From positions 1,798,001 to 1,862,000 of the forward strand of contig CADCXD010000011.1 of assembly GCA_902806575.1 (NCBI GenBank): DNA of 64,000 bases, given 5' to 3'. Under the pieces are notes generated by a model, which saw only the letters and a program-made list of their open reading frames with translations, searched no databases and was not told where the DNA came from. Every line of letters starts with the position of its first letter. Positions within the stretch are counted from its first letter, which is position 1. Below are positions 48,322 to 60,954 of this stretch, one piece after another. Position numbers and translations under genes: made by a program. This stretch comes from Jackrogersella multiformis (lineage: Eukaryota > Ascomycota > Sordariomycetes > Xylariales > Hypoxylaceae).

Positions 48322-49445
48322 ATGGCGCTGGTAGACTACTCATCCTCGGACTCCGAGTCCGCGGTCGAAGAAGCGGCACCCGCGACGGCGAAGAGGCGAA
48401 AGACGTCGCATGATAAGACATCAGATGAGTCGACGGCACTCCCGCCGCTGCCCGCCTCCTTCCACGACTTATACGCGTCTACGGTGCGGGTGAGCACCAC
48501 CGATGACCCGACGCTGCATCAAGGCCGCAAGCGGGTGAATCCGCACAAGGCCGGCAACTGGCCGAGCCACTTATATATCGAGTGTAAACCTCTCCCCCTC
48601 TTTCATATCCTATCCCCTACCCACCTACCTGCCTGCCTGTCTAAGTATACAACCACGAGCTCCCAAAGCTAACCTAACCTCCCACAGGGCACCCCACCAG
48701 CCCGCAACTGACCACCCTCAGCACGCTGATCTCGGCGCTGCAGCCGGCGCTCTCGGTGGGGCTGACCTCGTTCCTGACGTCGGACCTGGGGGCGCCGCAG
48801 CCGCTGCACATCAGCCTGTCGCGGCCGATCGTGCTGGGCACCGCGCAGAAGGACGGGTTCCTAGAGGATCTGGTGGCGCGGGTGCGCGGCAGCGGCGTGG
48901 AGCCCTTCGACCTCGCGCCGCGGGCCTTGGAGTGGCACCGGACGCGCGAGTCCGAGAGGTCGTTCCTGGTGCTGCGGGTGGCGAGTGTTGGTTCTGATGC
49001 TGATGCTGCTACTTCTACTTCTACTACTTCTACCACCACAGCTCCTCCCCCTACCTCAGCCACAGACGCCGCACCCCCACCCCCGCCGCCTCAAAACCCC
49101 CACCTCACAACCCTGCTGCAGCGCTGCAACGAGCTCGTCACCTCGCATCAGCAACCGGCGCTCTACGGCTTCAAACCTTACGGCGGCGACACGGCCTTCC
49201 ACGTGTCGCTCGCGTGGACGTTCGCGGCGCCGACGGCCTCGGTGCGGCAGCGCACCGAGGACGTGTTCCGGGGGCACGCGGCGGGGGCGACGCGGGACGC
49301 GGTGCTGGGCCTGCGCGTGCCGGTGTCCGGGGTCAAGGCCAAGATCGGGAACGCGGTCACGCACGTGGCGCTGCCGGTGCGCGGGAGGAGGGGGCGGGAG
49401 GTTGGGGGGTTGGGAAGAAGCGTGCAGGAGGGAGTGATGGGATGA
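48322..49445 (+). CDS. USB1: U6 snRNA phosphodiesterase Usb1/Mpn1
   Basis: 2H-family 3'-5' exonuclease that trims the U6 snRNA tail and leaves a protected end, needed for spliceosome function. Exons 48322-48583 and 48688-49445, with a 104-nt intron, give 339 aa. The start MALVDYSSSDSES is typical, followed by a basic KRRKTS segment and the conserved GNWPSHLYIEWHP. Both catalytic HxS tetrapeptides are present: LHISLS (His about 128) and FHVSLAW (His about 259). Between them, residues about 187-223 form a low-complexity Asp/Ala/Ser/Thr/Pro insert (PPPTSATDAAPPPPPP) that is not part of the fold. Exon 2 is very GC-rich, unlike the flanks. The C-terminal tail after GNAVTHVALP is Arg/Gly-rich and probably disordered. 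Confidence 0.92.
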
Positions 49446-49838
49446 AGAGGATTGTGATGACGTGGAGACTTATTAGATTGATTGGGGTTGGCTACGAGGA
49501 CGGAAATGAAGGTGTAGCATCGTAGCTAGGATATGAGATGATGGACATAATAAAATTCATAAGAATGATACGTAATTATGGTAAAAGACCTCTATTATCT
49601 TAGCGGTAGGGTCATGCTTGCTATGCACATGATAGGTAAACACATCCTGATATGTTAATGGGTTGTCAACATCACCCTCTCGTTATTGTTATTATTGAAA
49701 AACGCCAGAAACTCCGTCCATGGATGCTATGTAGCTTGATTCCTTCGCAAGTGATTTAGTGTATACAAAACGCCTGGTGATGATCTAGTTCAGCCCTGTA
49801 CAGTTCCAATGTAAACCTCGGATATACGAAGCACAATT
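49446..49838. other. convergent 3' flank of USB1 and ERO1
   Basis: About 390 bases of AT-rich sequence containing the 3' UTRs of two convergent genes. Nothing else is visible. Confidence 0.6.
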
Positions 49839-51823
49839 CTATAGCTCGTCGAGGCTAGGCCGCTCAAATTTCCAGGTACGGGGTGTGACCGGCAAGCCGA
49901 TATAGAATTCCCAAAGGCGTTTTAGCTCCAGGATGGCGATTTGGGATCTATGTCACGTTTATTAGCATTCCGATAGGATAATAAAATCGAGACGAGGGGC
50001 TTCAACTTACAGAGTCTTCGGGAATGTGACCCATTTCACCACGACGAACTTGGTTGCCTTAATGACCCTGGCGAGCTCGTCGTTGGCGATATCACTGGCT
50101 GTTTCGGGCTTGCGGCGTTCTCGCTTGGGTGGCACTTCATCTTCTTCCTTGTCCCACTCATCGTTCTCAAATTCCGGCTCGGCTTCTGCCGAAGTCGTCT
50201 GCGGCGGACTTGCTGAGATGCTGACCGCATGTGGCTTTTTGGCCCGGTCGGGAATGGCATTTGCCTTGGGCTTCTCTTCAGCCTCGACCATACCCCTAAA
50301 CTCGACAATAGCCCTCATAGAGCTGCTTAGTCTGGCATAGGTGTTGAACAGAGCTACGAGTTCCGTTCGCTTCAGCACCGGGATCTCGTCGCTCTCGTTG
50401 TCGAACTCAAACAGCACCTTTAGAGCTGCGCCATATCCAGCAGTCTGCAGCTTGCCCCAGAGCCTACATTTGTCGCAACCCACGCAGTCCATGACACGGC
50501 TGACGTTCCGGAATCGGTTCTTGAAGTCCTCCTTCAGCGACGGGCCCTCACCGTTCTTAAACATGAGGCCCTCGTCGAAAATCTGGGGTACCGATGCCGC
50601 TCCTTGTGTTACGGCCAGAACCTTCGCTTTTGTAGCGGCGTCCTGATCTGGATCACCAGTACAGAAAGTATAGCTCTGCAGATGTGGGCCGATCTTTGCA
50701 ACCGCGCGAGTAAGGAGCGCGTAGTTAAAGTACAGGTTAGAAATATGCTCGGGGTGCGTGTGCAACCGGCCCTTGTAGCAACCTACGTTGGGCTGCCATT
50801 CACCGGTAGTCTGGTTCAAGAAATCCCAGCACAGGTGAGTGCTGATACTCGCGTGCATACCGGATATCACACGGTAGAACACACGCTTCTCCAGACACTC
50901 GCCCTCGCCTTCTAAGCCAGTCTGTGCAAATATAGTGCTTGGATCTTGTTGATGTTGTTGTAACATTTGCTGGCGCTCTGCGTCTTGGAGCACATTCCTG
51001 AAGTCTTGCGCCGCCGGTCCTTTGGCCACAGGGCTGATGCCAAGGGAGGCAGAATGTGGAAATGAAGACTTCTGGAAGCAGTTCTCCCTGTATATGGCAT
51101 CCCATACCATCTTAGCACCGTCGCCGGCGTACCCTGTGAACCGTTCGGGGTTGTGGACCAAGCTGACATAGTCGCCCTTAGCGCTTGAGCTTTCGTCCTC
51201 CGGCACACAGTAATCTCGTTCGTCGCATTCGTCGTCGTACTCTACTATGCAACTCTCGCCGACATTCTCTCCTAATAAACCTTGCAGTGGCCTTTTCGGC
51301 CGTTCTCTCTGTACTTTCTTGCCGGGATGTTTCGCAGACGGACCCTCTAATTTGCTTAGTTCGCTCGCCCGCCATATCTTAGGTATGTCTTCCTCGTTGT
51401 CTATCGTGTTCACAGCACAGGCTATATTGCCACACATGGCATTCTCGTCGTTCCAGAAGGGGCATTTTTTATTAAATAGGTTTAAGCGGTAGTAGGAGAA
51501 GAAGTCGGTTTCTTTGGTTAGATCGTCCAGAGAGGGTTTGACTTTTCGATTTAGCTTCTCAAGTGTAGAATAGGAAGCGCAGGCATCAGATACGATGGCA
51601 CGGGGTGAGATCTGGACGGTTTCATTTTCATTAGAGACAAGGAATTGGTATTGCGACGAGATCGCTGCCAGAGAACTGGCCGTGAGATAGAGATAGAGAA
51701 CTACGTTAAGTAATGAAGGCGACATACTGCGCATGAATCATCTTGAGCTTCTTTGGCTTTACATTGTCCAGGAGTGCCCCAAAGCGCAAAGAGCGATAGG
51801 TAGAAGAGCTTCGCAGACTTCAT
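49839..51823 (-). CDS. ERO1: ER oxidoreductin Ero1
   Basis: FAD-dependent thiol oxidase of the ER that reoxidises protein disulfide isomerase and so drives disulfide formation. Exons 51823-51728, 51611-50011 and 49947-49839, with introns of 116 and 63 nt, close in phase and give 601 aa. Exon 1 encodes the signal peptide (MKSAKLFYLSLFALWGTPG). A second ATG at 51734 also lies near the exon end but would read through the intron and lose the leader, so 51823 is preferred. The shuttle pair CGNIAC (residues about 92-97) and the active-site CVGCDKCRLWG (about 408-418) are intact, as are the FAD-site features FTGYAGDGAKMVWDAIY and HASISTHLCWDF. The C-terminal exon (LELKRLWEFYIGLP) is helical. No HDEL is present, as in other Ero1 proteins. 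Confidence 0.95.
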
Positions 51824-52030
51824 AGCCGGCGATGGGGTGGTCGTACCGGGTATATAGGTGAGAGGTGGGAATGGAAGGATGGACACCTAATTATTAATAG
51901 ATTGAGGGGAGGAGAGAGTCCGAGAGACAAGGCTAGGCCTTTTCCTTGTCCTTCGGTTATTTGGTAAAATAAATATACTATGATGTAGTAGGTAGGTGGG
52001 AAGTTATAGGAAGGTGATTTTAATATACCT

Positions 52031-52080
52031 TAGGTAGGTGGGTAGGTAGGTAGGAAGGTAGGTAGGTAGGAGGTAGGTAA
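52031..52080 (+). repeat. GGTA/GGTAGG tandem run
   Basis: About ten imperfect GGTAGGTA-type units in 50 bases. This is one strand of the same TAGG/CCTA family that forms palindromes elsewhere in the window. Confidence 0.8.
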
Positions 52081-52990
52081 AGAAGAAGTAGCAGTGGTAG
52101 TGGTAGTAGGTAGTGGTTGCTACCACGGTTAAATTCTAACGGCGTACAAATAGACTAGGCAGGTAGGGATATGTACATAATGAATATATATATACTACGT
52201 ATATACCTTAGGTAGCTAACTTAACACATCTCTTTATTCCCAAGTGGCAAGAGATCTCCAACTATGGAATTCGTATTAGGTAGAACATCGTGTAATAATA
52301 AGATCAACGTGTTCACTTCTTTTATTTTGAAAATGAAGAATTATAAATCCCGACGTCATACGATTATGGGCTGCAGCTACCTAGGTACTCCGTGTTCCCG
52401 TCACCTTCGAAATACGGATAATGGAATGTTGCCAGCTTGCATCGCCAGGGTCCATTTATCAAACGATACATTACCTTGGTACCTAGGGAGGTACATACGT
52501 ACGTACGGAGATAGCCTAGTATCCGGTACTTAATATACCTAGGTAGGTACCTTGCTAGATACCTAATCCACCTAATGCATCCCATCTCACCTATCAGCTT
52601 CCGCTTTAGTAACCTAATTGGCAACTCCCGGATGGATAAGGTCCAATAAGGCAAGTTCTAGAAACTGTCGCCGGAAAACTTCTATGCTCGGTTACCTTCC
52701 CTGACTAAGGATAGTAGGTACCTCACAGCTCATTACTTCGTACCTGGTTAAGTTCTAGGTACCTAGTGTAGGTAGGCTAGGTATGTAATATCTTAGTAGA
52801 GAGCAAGATTATCGATACGGGATTAGGAAAAGAGAAACAAAAAATTAATTTATTGGTCTTCATCCGATCTATATTAACTCCAAACATTTGGCGCCCCCTA
52901 CCTAGGTATGTGACTATGTGACTATGTGACTTCTACATGTTCGTCGGCGCGGTGAGGTTAAAGTCGTATGTTAATAAATTAAATATTTTA

Positions 52991-53110
52991 TTAATCGTCA
53001 GCCCCTTTCCACTTCTTTGGTTCAGCCTTCTTCTCGGAGACTCCCGCCTGCATACTACTGCAACCTCTTACTGGCCTACCCAGGGAAGTATCCAGATCTT
53101 GGCTCTGTGA
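52991..53110 (-). other. possible terminal exon of an unknown minus-strand gene
   Basis: Thirty-nine codons ending at TAA 52991, with a coding-like reading: QDLDTSLGRPVRGCSS then KKAEPKKWKGADD at the C-terminus. A stop codon lies immediately upstream in frame, so it needs a splice acceptor (TGATCACAG ends near 53107) or a start at the internal ATG near 53053. I found no matching upstream exon. The charged C-terminus looks more like real coding sequence than the surrounding DNA. Confidence 0.25.
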
Positions 53111-53865
53111 TCAATAATAGAGTGGTAACCCAACCAGATCCTGCAGATAAAAATAAATATCCGGGGTTGACAGGTTAACAAAAGACGAGCCTGTCTGGTG
53201 TCTTGTGGATCTACAACTATTTATCATTGCAGCACTTGGTAAAAATTCTTGTCGTGTAGATACCTACCAAACGTCAGAGTGACATTTAGATATGCACCTA
53301 TTCCTACGAACTTTTGTGAAGCCTACAAATGTCCTGAACACATTCTTAGATATTGGGAGTCCTCATTATGTCATGACGCTATGTTCCATTCAAGTTCCTA
53401 TGGGTCTCTATAAGCCAAAGGTAACTGATTAACACGCGGCCATCCATGTCCTAACGAGAATACAGCGCAGGTTCGTGGCGGATATCCCGTCCCTCCTCGC
53501 TGTACCCCTTCGTTCTCTCTGCTACCGAGCTGCTCGGGTTCCCTTCGTGCTCTAGAACAAACGCAAATAACCACCATTCTCTTCTGTATGTGCTGATTTT
53601 CTAGGTAGAAATCTGCTGTATAAGCTGATGAACAACCTCAATGGGAGGACCATAATTGCGCCCCCCGACGGATCAAGCTGAAAACCAGATGAGTAAAAAG
53701 AGTTGTATTGATTAGGAACGGCCATAAATCGTCGCGAAGCATTATCCCCTAACAAATGCAGATGTCGCTATGCAGTGGTGGGCGTATCAAGAGTAATCTA
53801 CAAGGATGACGAAGCCCGAATGGGCTTGTAGGTCAGTATTTTTTTGATTTTAGTTTGCTTGTCGA

Positions 53866-54405
53866 TCAGTGCTGGGGTGCTTGATAATTGAGAGGTCGCC
53901 TTGCCAATGTTAGCATTGTTGATTCAACAGATGTTATTCTGCGATATTCTGTGATGACTCACTTGAAAAGTAGGATGTGCGGCTCTGGCTCGTGGACCTC
54001 ATAATGCTCCCAACCTAAACTCTACATTTTCGAACCTCGTTAGCCTCCTCCTAATTGATGTTGTGACTGATAGTAGTAGAGCGACCTACCTGGGTGATAC
54101 CGATTGCACGCCATTCGTCTTCCCACAGCAGCTTCAGTGTGCCCTTGGATGCGTCATGGTAGTCCTTGGGAATGGCCTTCAGCATGGCTTTCGGGAGCTG
54201 AACATGCCGATATTCGTATTCGCTATCCGAATAGCTAAGTCTCCAAGTTAGCAACACTCCATAGATACCAGTATTGCGAAAATGTATAACCATACCGGGC
54301 AGAGTAGTGGATCAAGTCGATGTACTCTTCAAGGCGTGCGCGCTCATCGTCACTGAGTGGACGGGGCATCTTATTGCGCCGACTCATATCAATGTCCATG
54401 GGCAT
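53866..54405 (-). CDS. CKS1: cyclin-dependent kinase regulatory subunit Cks1/Suc1
   Basis: Small adaptor that binds CDK1 and phosphothreonine sites, promoting multisite phosphorylation and cell-cycle transitions. Exons 54405-54296, 54234-54090, 54021-53963 and 53899-53866, with introns of 61-68 nt, close in phase and give 115 aa. Visible family motifs are the IHYSARYSD strand, YEYRHVQLPKAMLKAIPK, EDEWRAIGITQSLGWEHYE and HEPEPHILLFKRPLNY. This includes the hinge HEPEPH used for strand exchange and the Arg/Trp residues of the phosphate pocket. The third intron falls exactly after the LLFK strand. The ATG at 54405 is followed two codons later by a second ATG. It is divergent from the RSC4-like gene. 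Confidence 0.94.
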
Positions 54406-55690
54406 CGTCGCTTGTTGAACAGTCGAATCTGATTTTAGAGGTCGAAACGGTAACCGTCCTCTGAGGATGGTATCTTTAAGGCACTATTTGGCGCAAACTT
54501 TGGCGCTTTATGCGTATGGAAGCCGAAGAGGAATTCTGAGGCTGGCTGTTGATTGGGAGTGAAGGTATGCTGTCGCGTGAGGGGGGGAGGCAAAAAATAG
54601 TCCTGGCGCCTTTGAAGATGGAAAGCGGTTACTAAGTCCGCAACGCACAGGTAGAACAGATCAACTAAAACCTAGACTGTTTTTGAGAGGTTATAAGTGG
54701 ACCTCGTAGCTAGCCGATGAATGAAGAAAAGAAGTCATAAATTGTAGGTTGTAATGTGTAAGTTTTACAAGAGTGGGAGGAGCGCGTTTCTTCTTAAAAG
54801 TTGAAGTTGCGGTACCCAAAAATTAGTCGCATATGTAGGGAAGTAAACAGTGGTAAGGTGGAGACGTTTATTGTACACAAGCCACATGTGCACATTTTAC
54901 AGCGGTTCGCACCTTATCTGCTTATGTATCTGAGGGGCAGGGCAACGGAAAGGGCAACAAGCTAAGACATAAATCGGCCCGTGCGTTTGGTGGTACACTG
55001 TCATCTGTGGCGCATAGATACCTAGGTACTTTACGTAGCTGAGCCCAGACCACCTGGGCAGTTCACCAGCCCTGGAAGTTGCTAGGGACTTACCTGGTAG
55101 TCAGGTACCTAGGTACCTAGGTAGTGTAGAGCGGGAAGGTGGGCTGGGGCGCAATACCTAGGAGGTAGCTTCTCCCCCCAGCTGGGTTTGTGGTCAGCTG
55201 TTCGCACTCCGTAAAACCGTAAAACCGTAAAACTTCCAAGTTCCAACTAAGCCAGGCCAAAAACTTTCTCCATAATTCCGTTGCGTGCATCAACGAAGCT
55301 TCACAGAAAATCGACATCTGAAGACTGCTCAGCTGCATTACAATAACCTTTCAATCTTGGTTCTGATTTTCACCTGAAAAGTTCGCTTCGTCACGATAAT
55401 TCAACTGTTATTATCCATCCACTCCAATTAAAGGGGATTTAAATAACGGGCCCTCCTTACTTACATATTTCCAATAGTAGTATACGGGCAGTCAGCCGCG
55501 TCCACAATCCACAAATCATCACCACCATCGCATCGCATCGCGTCAGGTCCTGCGACCCCATCATTTCCGTGGCCGGAATCAGAATTCACAACATTGAATT
55601 CTCCATTGACTGCGTACAACAGTAGGCAATAAGCTACTCCCTTCTTTGGTCGTTTCTGGATGCGCCTGCGATCATTCCCCCGCTGCAGCC
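54406..55690. other. CKS1/RSC4-like divergent promoter region
   Basis: Contains TACCTAGGTAC blocks at 55018-55030 and 55105-55123, an AAAACCGT tandem (about 55212-55233) and CATCGCATCGCATCG repeats (55526-55541) in the RSC4-like leader. No gene supported. Confidence 0.55.
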
Positions 55691-56860
55691 ATGGAGAACA
55701 AGAGGAAGGCTAGCGGCGTAAATGGTCTCGAGTCATCAGGAAACGATTCTAATGATCGAGCTGCTAAGCGTCGCAGACTGCAGGAGGTAAGCTACCTAAC
55801 CCACCCTATCTATCTATCTATCTATCTATTTCACATTCCACCACATTGCGCGCATGCCTCGCCGCGACTCCATTAGGTTGGGTGCGGTGTATTGTGTTCC
55901 AGCAGCGATGCGAACATGCTGTGGATTATTTTGAGAGGGAGTTGAAGTTGGGACCAGGGCCCAAGTCGAAGCTACTGAAAGAAATTCAATGCCAATGTCA
56001 TCGGCTTGTCTACTAAGCACCCGTCTCCATCATCTCCCTCCCTCCATGCATGCTCACAACTTCGAACCTCCAAAAATTCTGCATCTTTGAAGCTCGTCGC
56101 TTTTCTATTCACCTACGTCTACGTATCCTTTGCTAATCTAACCTACTATAATAGGAATTTGGCGATCTCTCGAACGGCGAGAGTGCTGAATCGACTACTG
56201 CATACGGATTGAATATCCTAGAATCAATCAGAGCTACTACCGACAAGAAGTATGTTCAGACCCATTGTCGTCATCATCTACGAGACACACCCCTTTCGAC
56301 ATTTATCCTGCAGTTCAATCTCGTCCTACACATTAGTTATTCAACTAGACGAATTATTTGTTGGTATTGTTGCTAACTATCTCTATTACAGTGGTCGCTC
56401 GGTCTCACCGTATTTCGAGAAACTCCCTTCTCGAAGCCAGGACCCTGACTATTACAAGAAAATACGACTACCACTCTCTTTGGAATCGATCGAGCGCAAG
56501 CTGAAGAGACATAACTATACTAAACTCTCTGCCCTGGAGAGTGACTTCAAACGCCTCGTTTCGAATGCGAAGGAGATTAACGAACGCACATCTGTGGCTT
56601 TCGGAGATGCAGAACGAGTTAGAAAGGCTGTCAGCAACTTGATGGTGAAGTATAACCCTGCATATAAGTCCGGCAACTATCAGGCCGTTGCCACTCCATT
56701 GCCTTCAACCCCTGAACCTGATGATACCGAAGAGGACGAAGAGGATGCTGAAGGCGAGGAGGAAGATGATAAGAAGGCCTCTACCGCGCAGGATGCTCAG
56801 TCAGTGCAGAATGATGACACGGATGAGGTAGACGAAGAAGAGGAGGCTGAGGCTGAGGCT

Positions 56861-56892
<32 letters not shown>

Positions 56893-58534
56893 AGGTGAAG
56901 GTGAAGAGGATGAAGATGGTGAGGCAGACAACGACGAAGAAGAAGAGGAAGAGGAAGAAGAAGACGAGGATGAGGATGAACATGGTGAGCAAAGCCCCGA
57001 GGTTCAAAAAAGACGACCTGGCCGCCCCCCAAAGAATCCTGTGGCACATGCTCGGAAGGTTGCTGCACGCGGACCAACTCCAGGAAAGGCCGATACTCAC
57101 TACGAGAACCAACCATACAAGGGCCTAAGTTTCCAACAGGCACAGGAGAAGATCGTGGAGGAGTTACTTCGGAAGAAAGATGACACGTAAGTACACGCCA
57201 CCCATACGTGATTGTGCATTTGGCTTACAATTGTATAAAGTGGTGAATTTCCTTACTTTGAGCCGTTTATATATCTACCGCCACGAACTCTGAAGGACTA
57301 CTACGAAATCATTGTGGAGCCATTATCCCTCAAGGCACTACAGAAGCAAGTCCGAGGTCAGCATGGAAGAGGAGGAGCGACCTACGTTAGCGATTTCAAG
57401 GGCTGGGCTGCTTTCGAAGACCAGACCAGTTTGATTTGGAAGAATGCCTACCATTACAATGAAGATGGGAGTGAGATTTTCCTAATGGCCCAGGAACTTG
57501 AGGTAAGCTTCCCATATGCCCTAGCTATACTGTATCTGACCATTGCAGCAATCATTTCACGAACAACTAAAAGAGGCCAAACGTCATGTCCCAGAGCCGC
57601 CTCAGCCGAAGATCAAGTTGAAGGTGGCACCTAATTCGGAGCCCCCTGTACACCCTAAGAAGATTACTATTCACGTTGGCGGCAAGACGAGCAACACAGG
57701 ATCGCCGGCCCCGGTGACGGGCCAATCCGGAGAAGGTGAGGTTACAGGTAGTGTTGGCACACCTATTAGCAGGAACCCGTTCGGTGGTTCAACAGCAACC
57801 TCGGTCAGCTTGAGTCAGCTCGATAAAGCGAGAAGTGTGTCAACTTCTGCTGGTCCTCCTAGTCCGTCAGCAGCAGGGCTTACGAAATCCGAGGATGTTG
57901 TTCGACCGTCACCTGCATTCACAACCCATCAACAGTTTGCGCCTCCAGCAATGTCTCCTTCGAATGTTGCGTCCGTCGTTGCAGCTCCACTACCTCCCCC
58001 CCCTCCAAAGCAATCACCCGCGGACATTCTCGAGGCCCAGAAGTATCGACCACGACCAATAAGTAAGAATTCCCTTCTCGGACCATTTCATACATAGCTA
58101 ACCAAGTCGCAGAGGAATCGGAGGCACTAATGCCTAAGCTTGTCATCGTATCTCATCCTAGTCTCAATGTTGAGAATCGACTTTCAATCACCATTCCGGC
58201 TAGTCCTACCGAGACCCAGCAAGAACTGATCTTTAATGCCCCTGCGAACCATTTCCACCTGCTCCTCAAACCTCAAGTGGCATCATTCCTAGAGGCTCAG
58301 CAGCGTGAATGGAGATTGCACGTATTCCACGATACAATACGTATGTATCCTTCACCAGCCCCATTCGAAAAACGAGAAGAGCCAGTTTTCGACGTCACCC
58401 TGCGCTACGGAATGAACCGCTTCGAAATCTGTCTAATGGCAGCCCTTCCGAAGGGGGAGAAGGCGCCCAATGGCTTGAACGTAGAGATGGAGAAGTTTGT
58501 GGTACACTTCAACGTGCTCAAACATTCGCAGTGA
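55691..58534 (+). CDS. tandem-bromodomain RSC-type remodeller subunit (Rsc4-like)
   Basis: Reads as the Rsc4-type subunit of the SWI/SNF-family RSC complex: two bromodomains, no BAH domain, and a conserved C-terminal domain. Exons 55691-55786, 56155-56249, 56392-57186, 57241-57502, 57549-58062 and 58113-58534 give 727 aa. Bromodomain 1 is at residues about 50-165 (PYFEKLPSRSQDPDYYKKI, VSNAKEINERTS). A very long Asp/Glu tract spans residues about 174-264. An AT-hook, KRRPGRPPKNP, sits near residue 270. Bromodomain 2 is at about 329-420 (FIYLPPRTLKDYYEII, WKNAYHYNEDGSEI). The C-terminal domain (LVIVSHPSLNVENRLSITI ... RYGMNRFEICLMAAL) is the Rsc4-like part. Intron 1 (368 nt) is unusually long. 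Start chosen at the first in-frame ATG, giving MENKRKASG. Confidence 0.88.
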
Positions 58535-59595
58535 GCTCCAGTAGCTGGCTTAATCTTGATAGCTGGCATGGTCCTCTAATGAGGAGGCTGAAAAAGGAGT
58601 TATTAGTCTGTCTGTGTCTCTAGTGGCTTGTGGAATTTTGCTTGATGAAAATAGGAAGGGGTTGCTTTATCTACGTTCCCACACAGTCAGGGCGGCTTTG
58701 CTTATTTGTACGGCTGCTAAACACGCTGAGGGGTTTGTTAAGCCGGAAAATGTCACCTGGAGTTCTGCTTATATCACCACCTACAACTCAGACACCTAGT
58801 TAGCTATTTAGCTAGGTATATAAGAAAGAATCCCAATTCTTATGAATTAATAATTGTGTGTTACTATGGATGCTAAGAGTTTTATAAGTTACCTAGGTGC
58901 CTACCTAACCTACTAGGTACCTTAGATAGGTATTCTTGAGGCAAGTATTGTTGAACGCTTATACCTAGTAGAAAAACTAGTATTCGGGACGTCCGCTCAT
59001 CTAACTACCTAGGTAGGTACCTTATGTAGGTAGTTAACTAACCAAGGACAGCATTGTGCATGGATGTGTATATATATTCACTTGTGGCACATATGAAAGT
59101 ATAAAGTAGATGTCACTACTAGCACTGGCTACATATACAAATCACCTGTCATGATTCAACTAGCTCGGGGAAGTAGTATACTAACAACCTTGGAACTTAG
59201 GCAGGCAACTTAGAAAATTTTAACTTGGTGGGGTGATAAACGCTAAGAGGCTGGACCCTGAATCTTGAGGCACTCAGTACGTACCTAGGTACCGTACCGA
59301 CCTAAGTACCTAGAGTAAGGCGCTAAACCGGAATTAAGTTGGTCCATGCGGCAATGGTCGCCCCACATTGGCACCCACTGAGTGGGCTGGAGTGGAAAAG
59401 AAAAAAAAATTTGAGAATTAAGGTAAGAAATTTGATTTTCACCACCCGCATAAAATTTCGTTGAAATCCCCCTCCATCCTCCATACCTCCATACATCGAT
59501 CCATACCCTCCGATCCATCTCTCCTCTGAACCATTTCTACCACGACACCAACCATTCATCTGTGGACTTGTTCAGTTGAACAGAATCCCTAAAAA
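58535..59595. other. intergenic, SSB promoter region
   Basis: TAGGTACC-type clusters at 58889-58932, 59008-59036 and 59279-59312. The last 150 bases are C/T-rich with repeated CCATCC and CCATAC units, as expected before a strongly expressed gene. Confidence 0.55.
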
Positions 59596-60174
59596 ATGGC
59601 GGAAGAAGTTTACGATGGTGCCATTGGCATCGATTTAGGTAAGTCACAATTTTCACAGTATCAATATTTACAATATTCACAAATTTCGATTTCACCCCGC
59701 CCCCGCCTACGCCCACAAATCGTCGCATCGCGATCTGTAAGAAATTTCCATATTGCCATGCCATTTTACTTACCACCACCACCTCGCCGTGGACAACAGG
59801 CACAACCTACTCCTGTGTCGCCGTCTACGAAGGTAACAACGTCGAGATCATCGCCAACGAGCAGGGTAGCTTCACCACCCCATCCTATGTCTCCTTCAAC
59901 GAGAAGGAACGATTAATTGGTGAGGCGGCCAAGAACCAGGCTGCCATGAACCCGCGAAATACCGTCTTCGATGTCAAGTAAGTTCCCAGGTTCTCACTCG
60001 ACGCCTCCAATTCGCATTCGTAGATACCCTTCCGCTGACATATTTTGCGATAGGCGTCTGATTGGCCGACCCTTCAACGACCCCATCGTCAAGAAGGATA
60101 TCGAATCATGGCCCTTCAAGGTCGTCGAGCAGGGTACCAACCCCGTCGTCCAGGTCGAGTACCTGGGAGAGACC

Positions 60175-60207
<33 letters not shown>

Positions 60208-60919
60208 ATCCTCACCAAGGTAAGCAACAACAGCATGTCATATATCACTAGTTATGGGCTTGGCTCGGCTCTAACACGATGTCTACCTGCAGATGAAGGA
60301 GATCGCCGAGACCAAGCTCGGAAAGAAGGTTGAGAAGGCTGTCATTACCGTGCCTGCATACTTCAACGACAACCAGCGTCAAGCTACCAAAGACGCTGGC
60401 TCCATTACCGGCCTTAACGTGCTCCGTATCATCAACGAGCCCACTGCCGCCGCTATTGCCTACGGCTTGGGCTCCAACAAGTCCAACAAGGAGCGTAATG
60501 TCCTAATCTACGATCTCGGTGGTGGTACTTTCGATGTGTCCCTCCTTAACATCCAGGGTGGTGTTTTCACCGTTAGAGCCACTGCTGGTGACACCCATCT
60601 TGGTGGTCAGGATTTCGACACCAACCTATTGGACCACTGCAAGAAGGAGTTCCAGCGTAAGACTAAGAAGGATATCTCTGGCGACCCTCGAGCCCTTCGA
60701 AGACTCCGCACTGCTTGCGAGCGTGCTAAGCGAACCCTGTCCAACGGCGCCCAAACCACCATTGAGATCGACTCGCTTTTCGATGGCGACGACTTCTTCC
60801 TCCAGATCACCCGTGCTCGTTTTGAGGACCTCAACGCCAAGGCCTTCAATGGCACCTTGGAGCCTGTTGCTCAGGTTCTAAAGGATGCTGCCGTCGATAA
60901 GACTACCGTCGACGAGATC

Positions 60920-60954
<35 letters not shown>

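Larger units (their letters stand above)
51824..53865. other. intergenic, ERO1 upstream region and repeat-rich DNA
   Basis: Begins with the ERO1 promoter, then a run of GGTAGGTAGG units (52031-52080) and AGTGGTAGTAGG repeats. More TACCTAGGTA blocks follow (52376-52388, 52479-52550, 52757-52785, 52898-52908). A possible terminal exon on the minus strand lies at 52991-53110. The rest is AT-rich without supported coding. Confidence 0.5.

Noticed and set aside
56801..57143. Leu/Phe/His-rich frames antisense to the acidic tract
   Set aside because: They are mirrors of the GAA/GAG repeats encoding poly-Glu in the RSC4-like gene.
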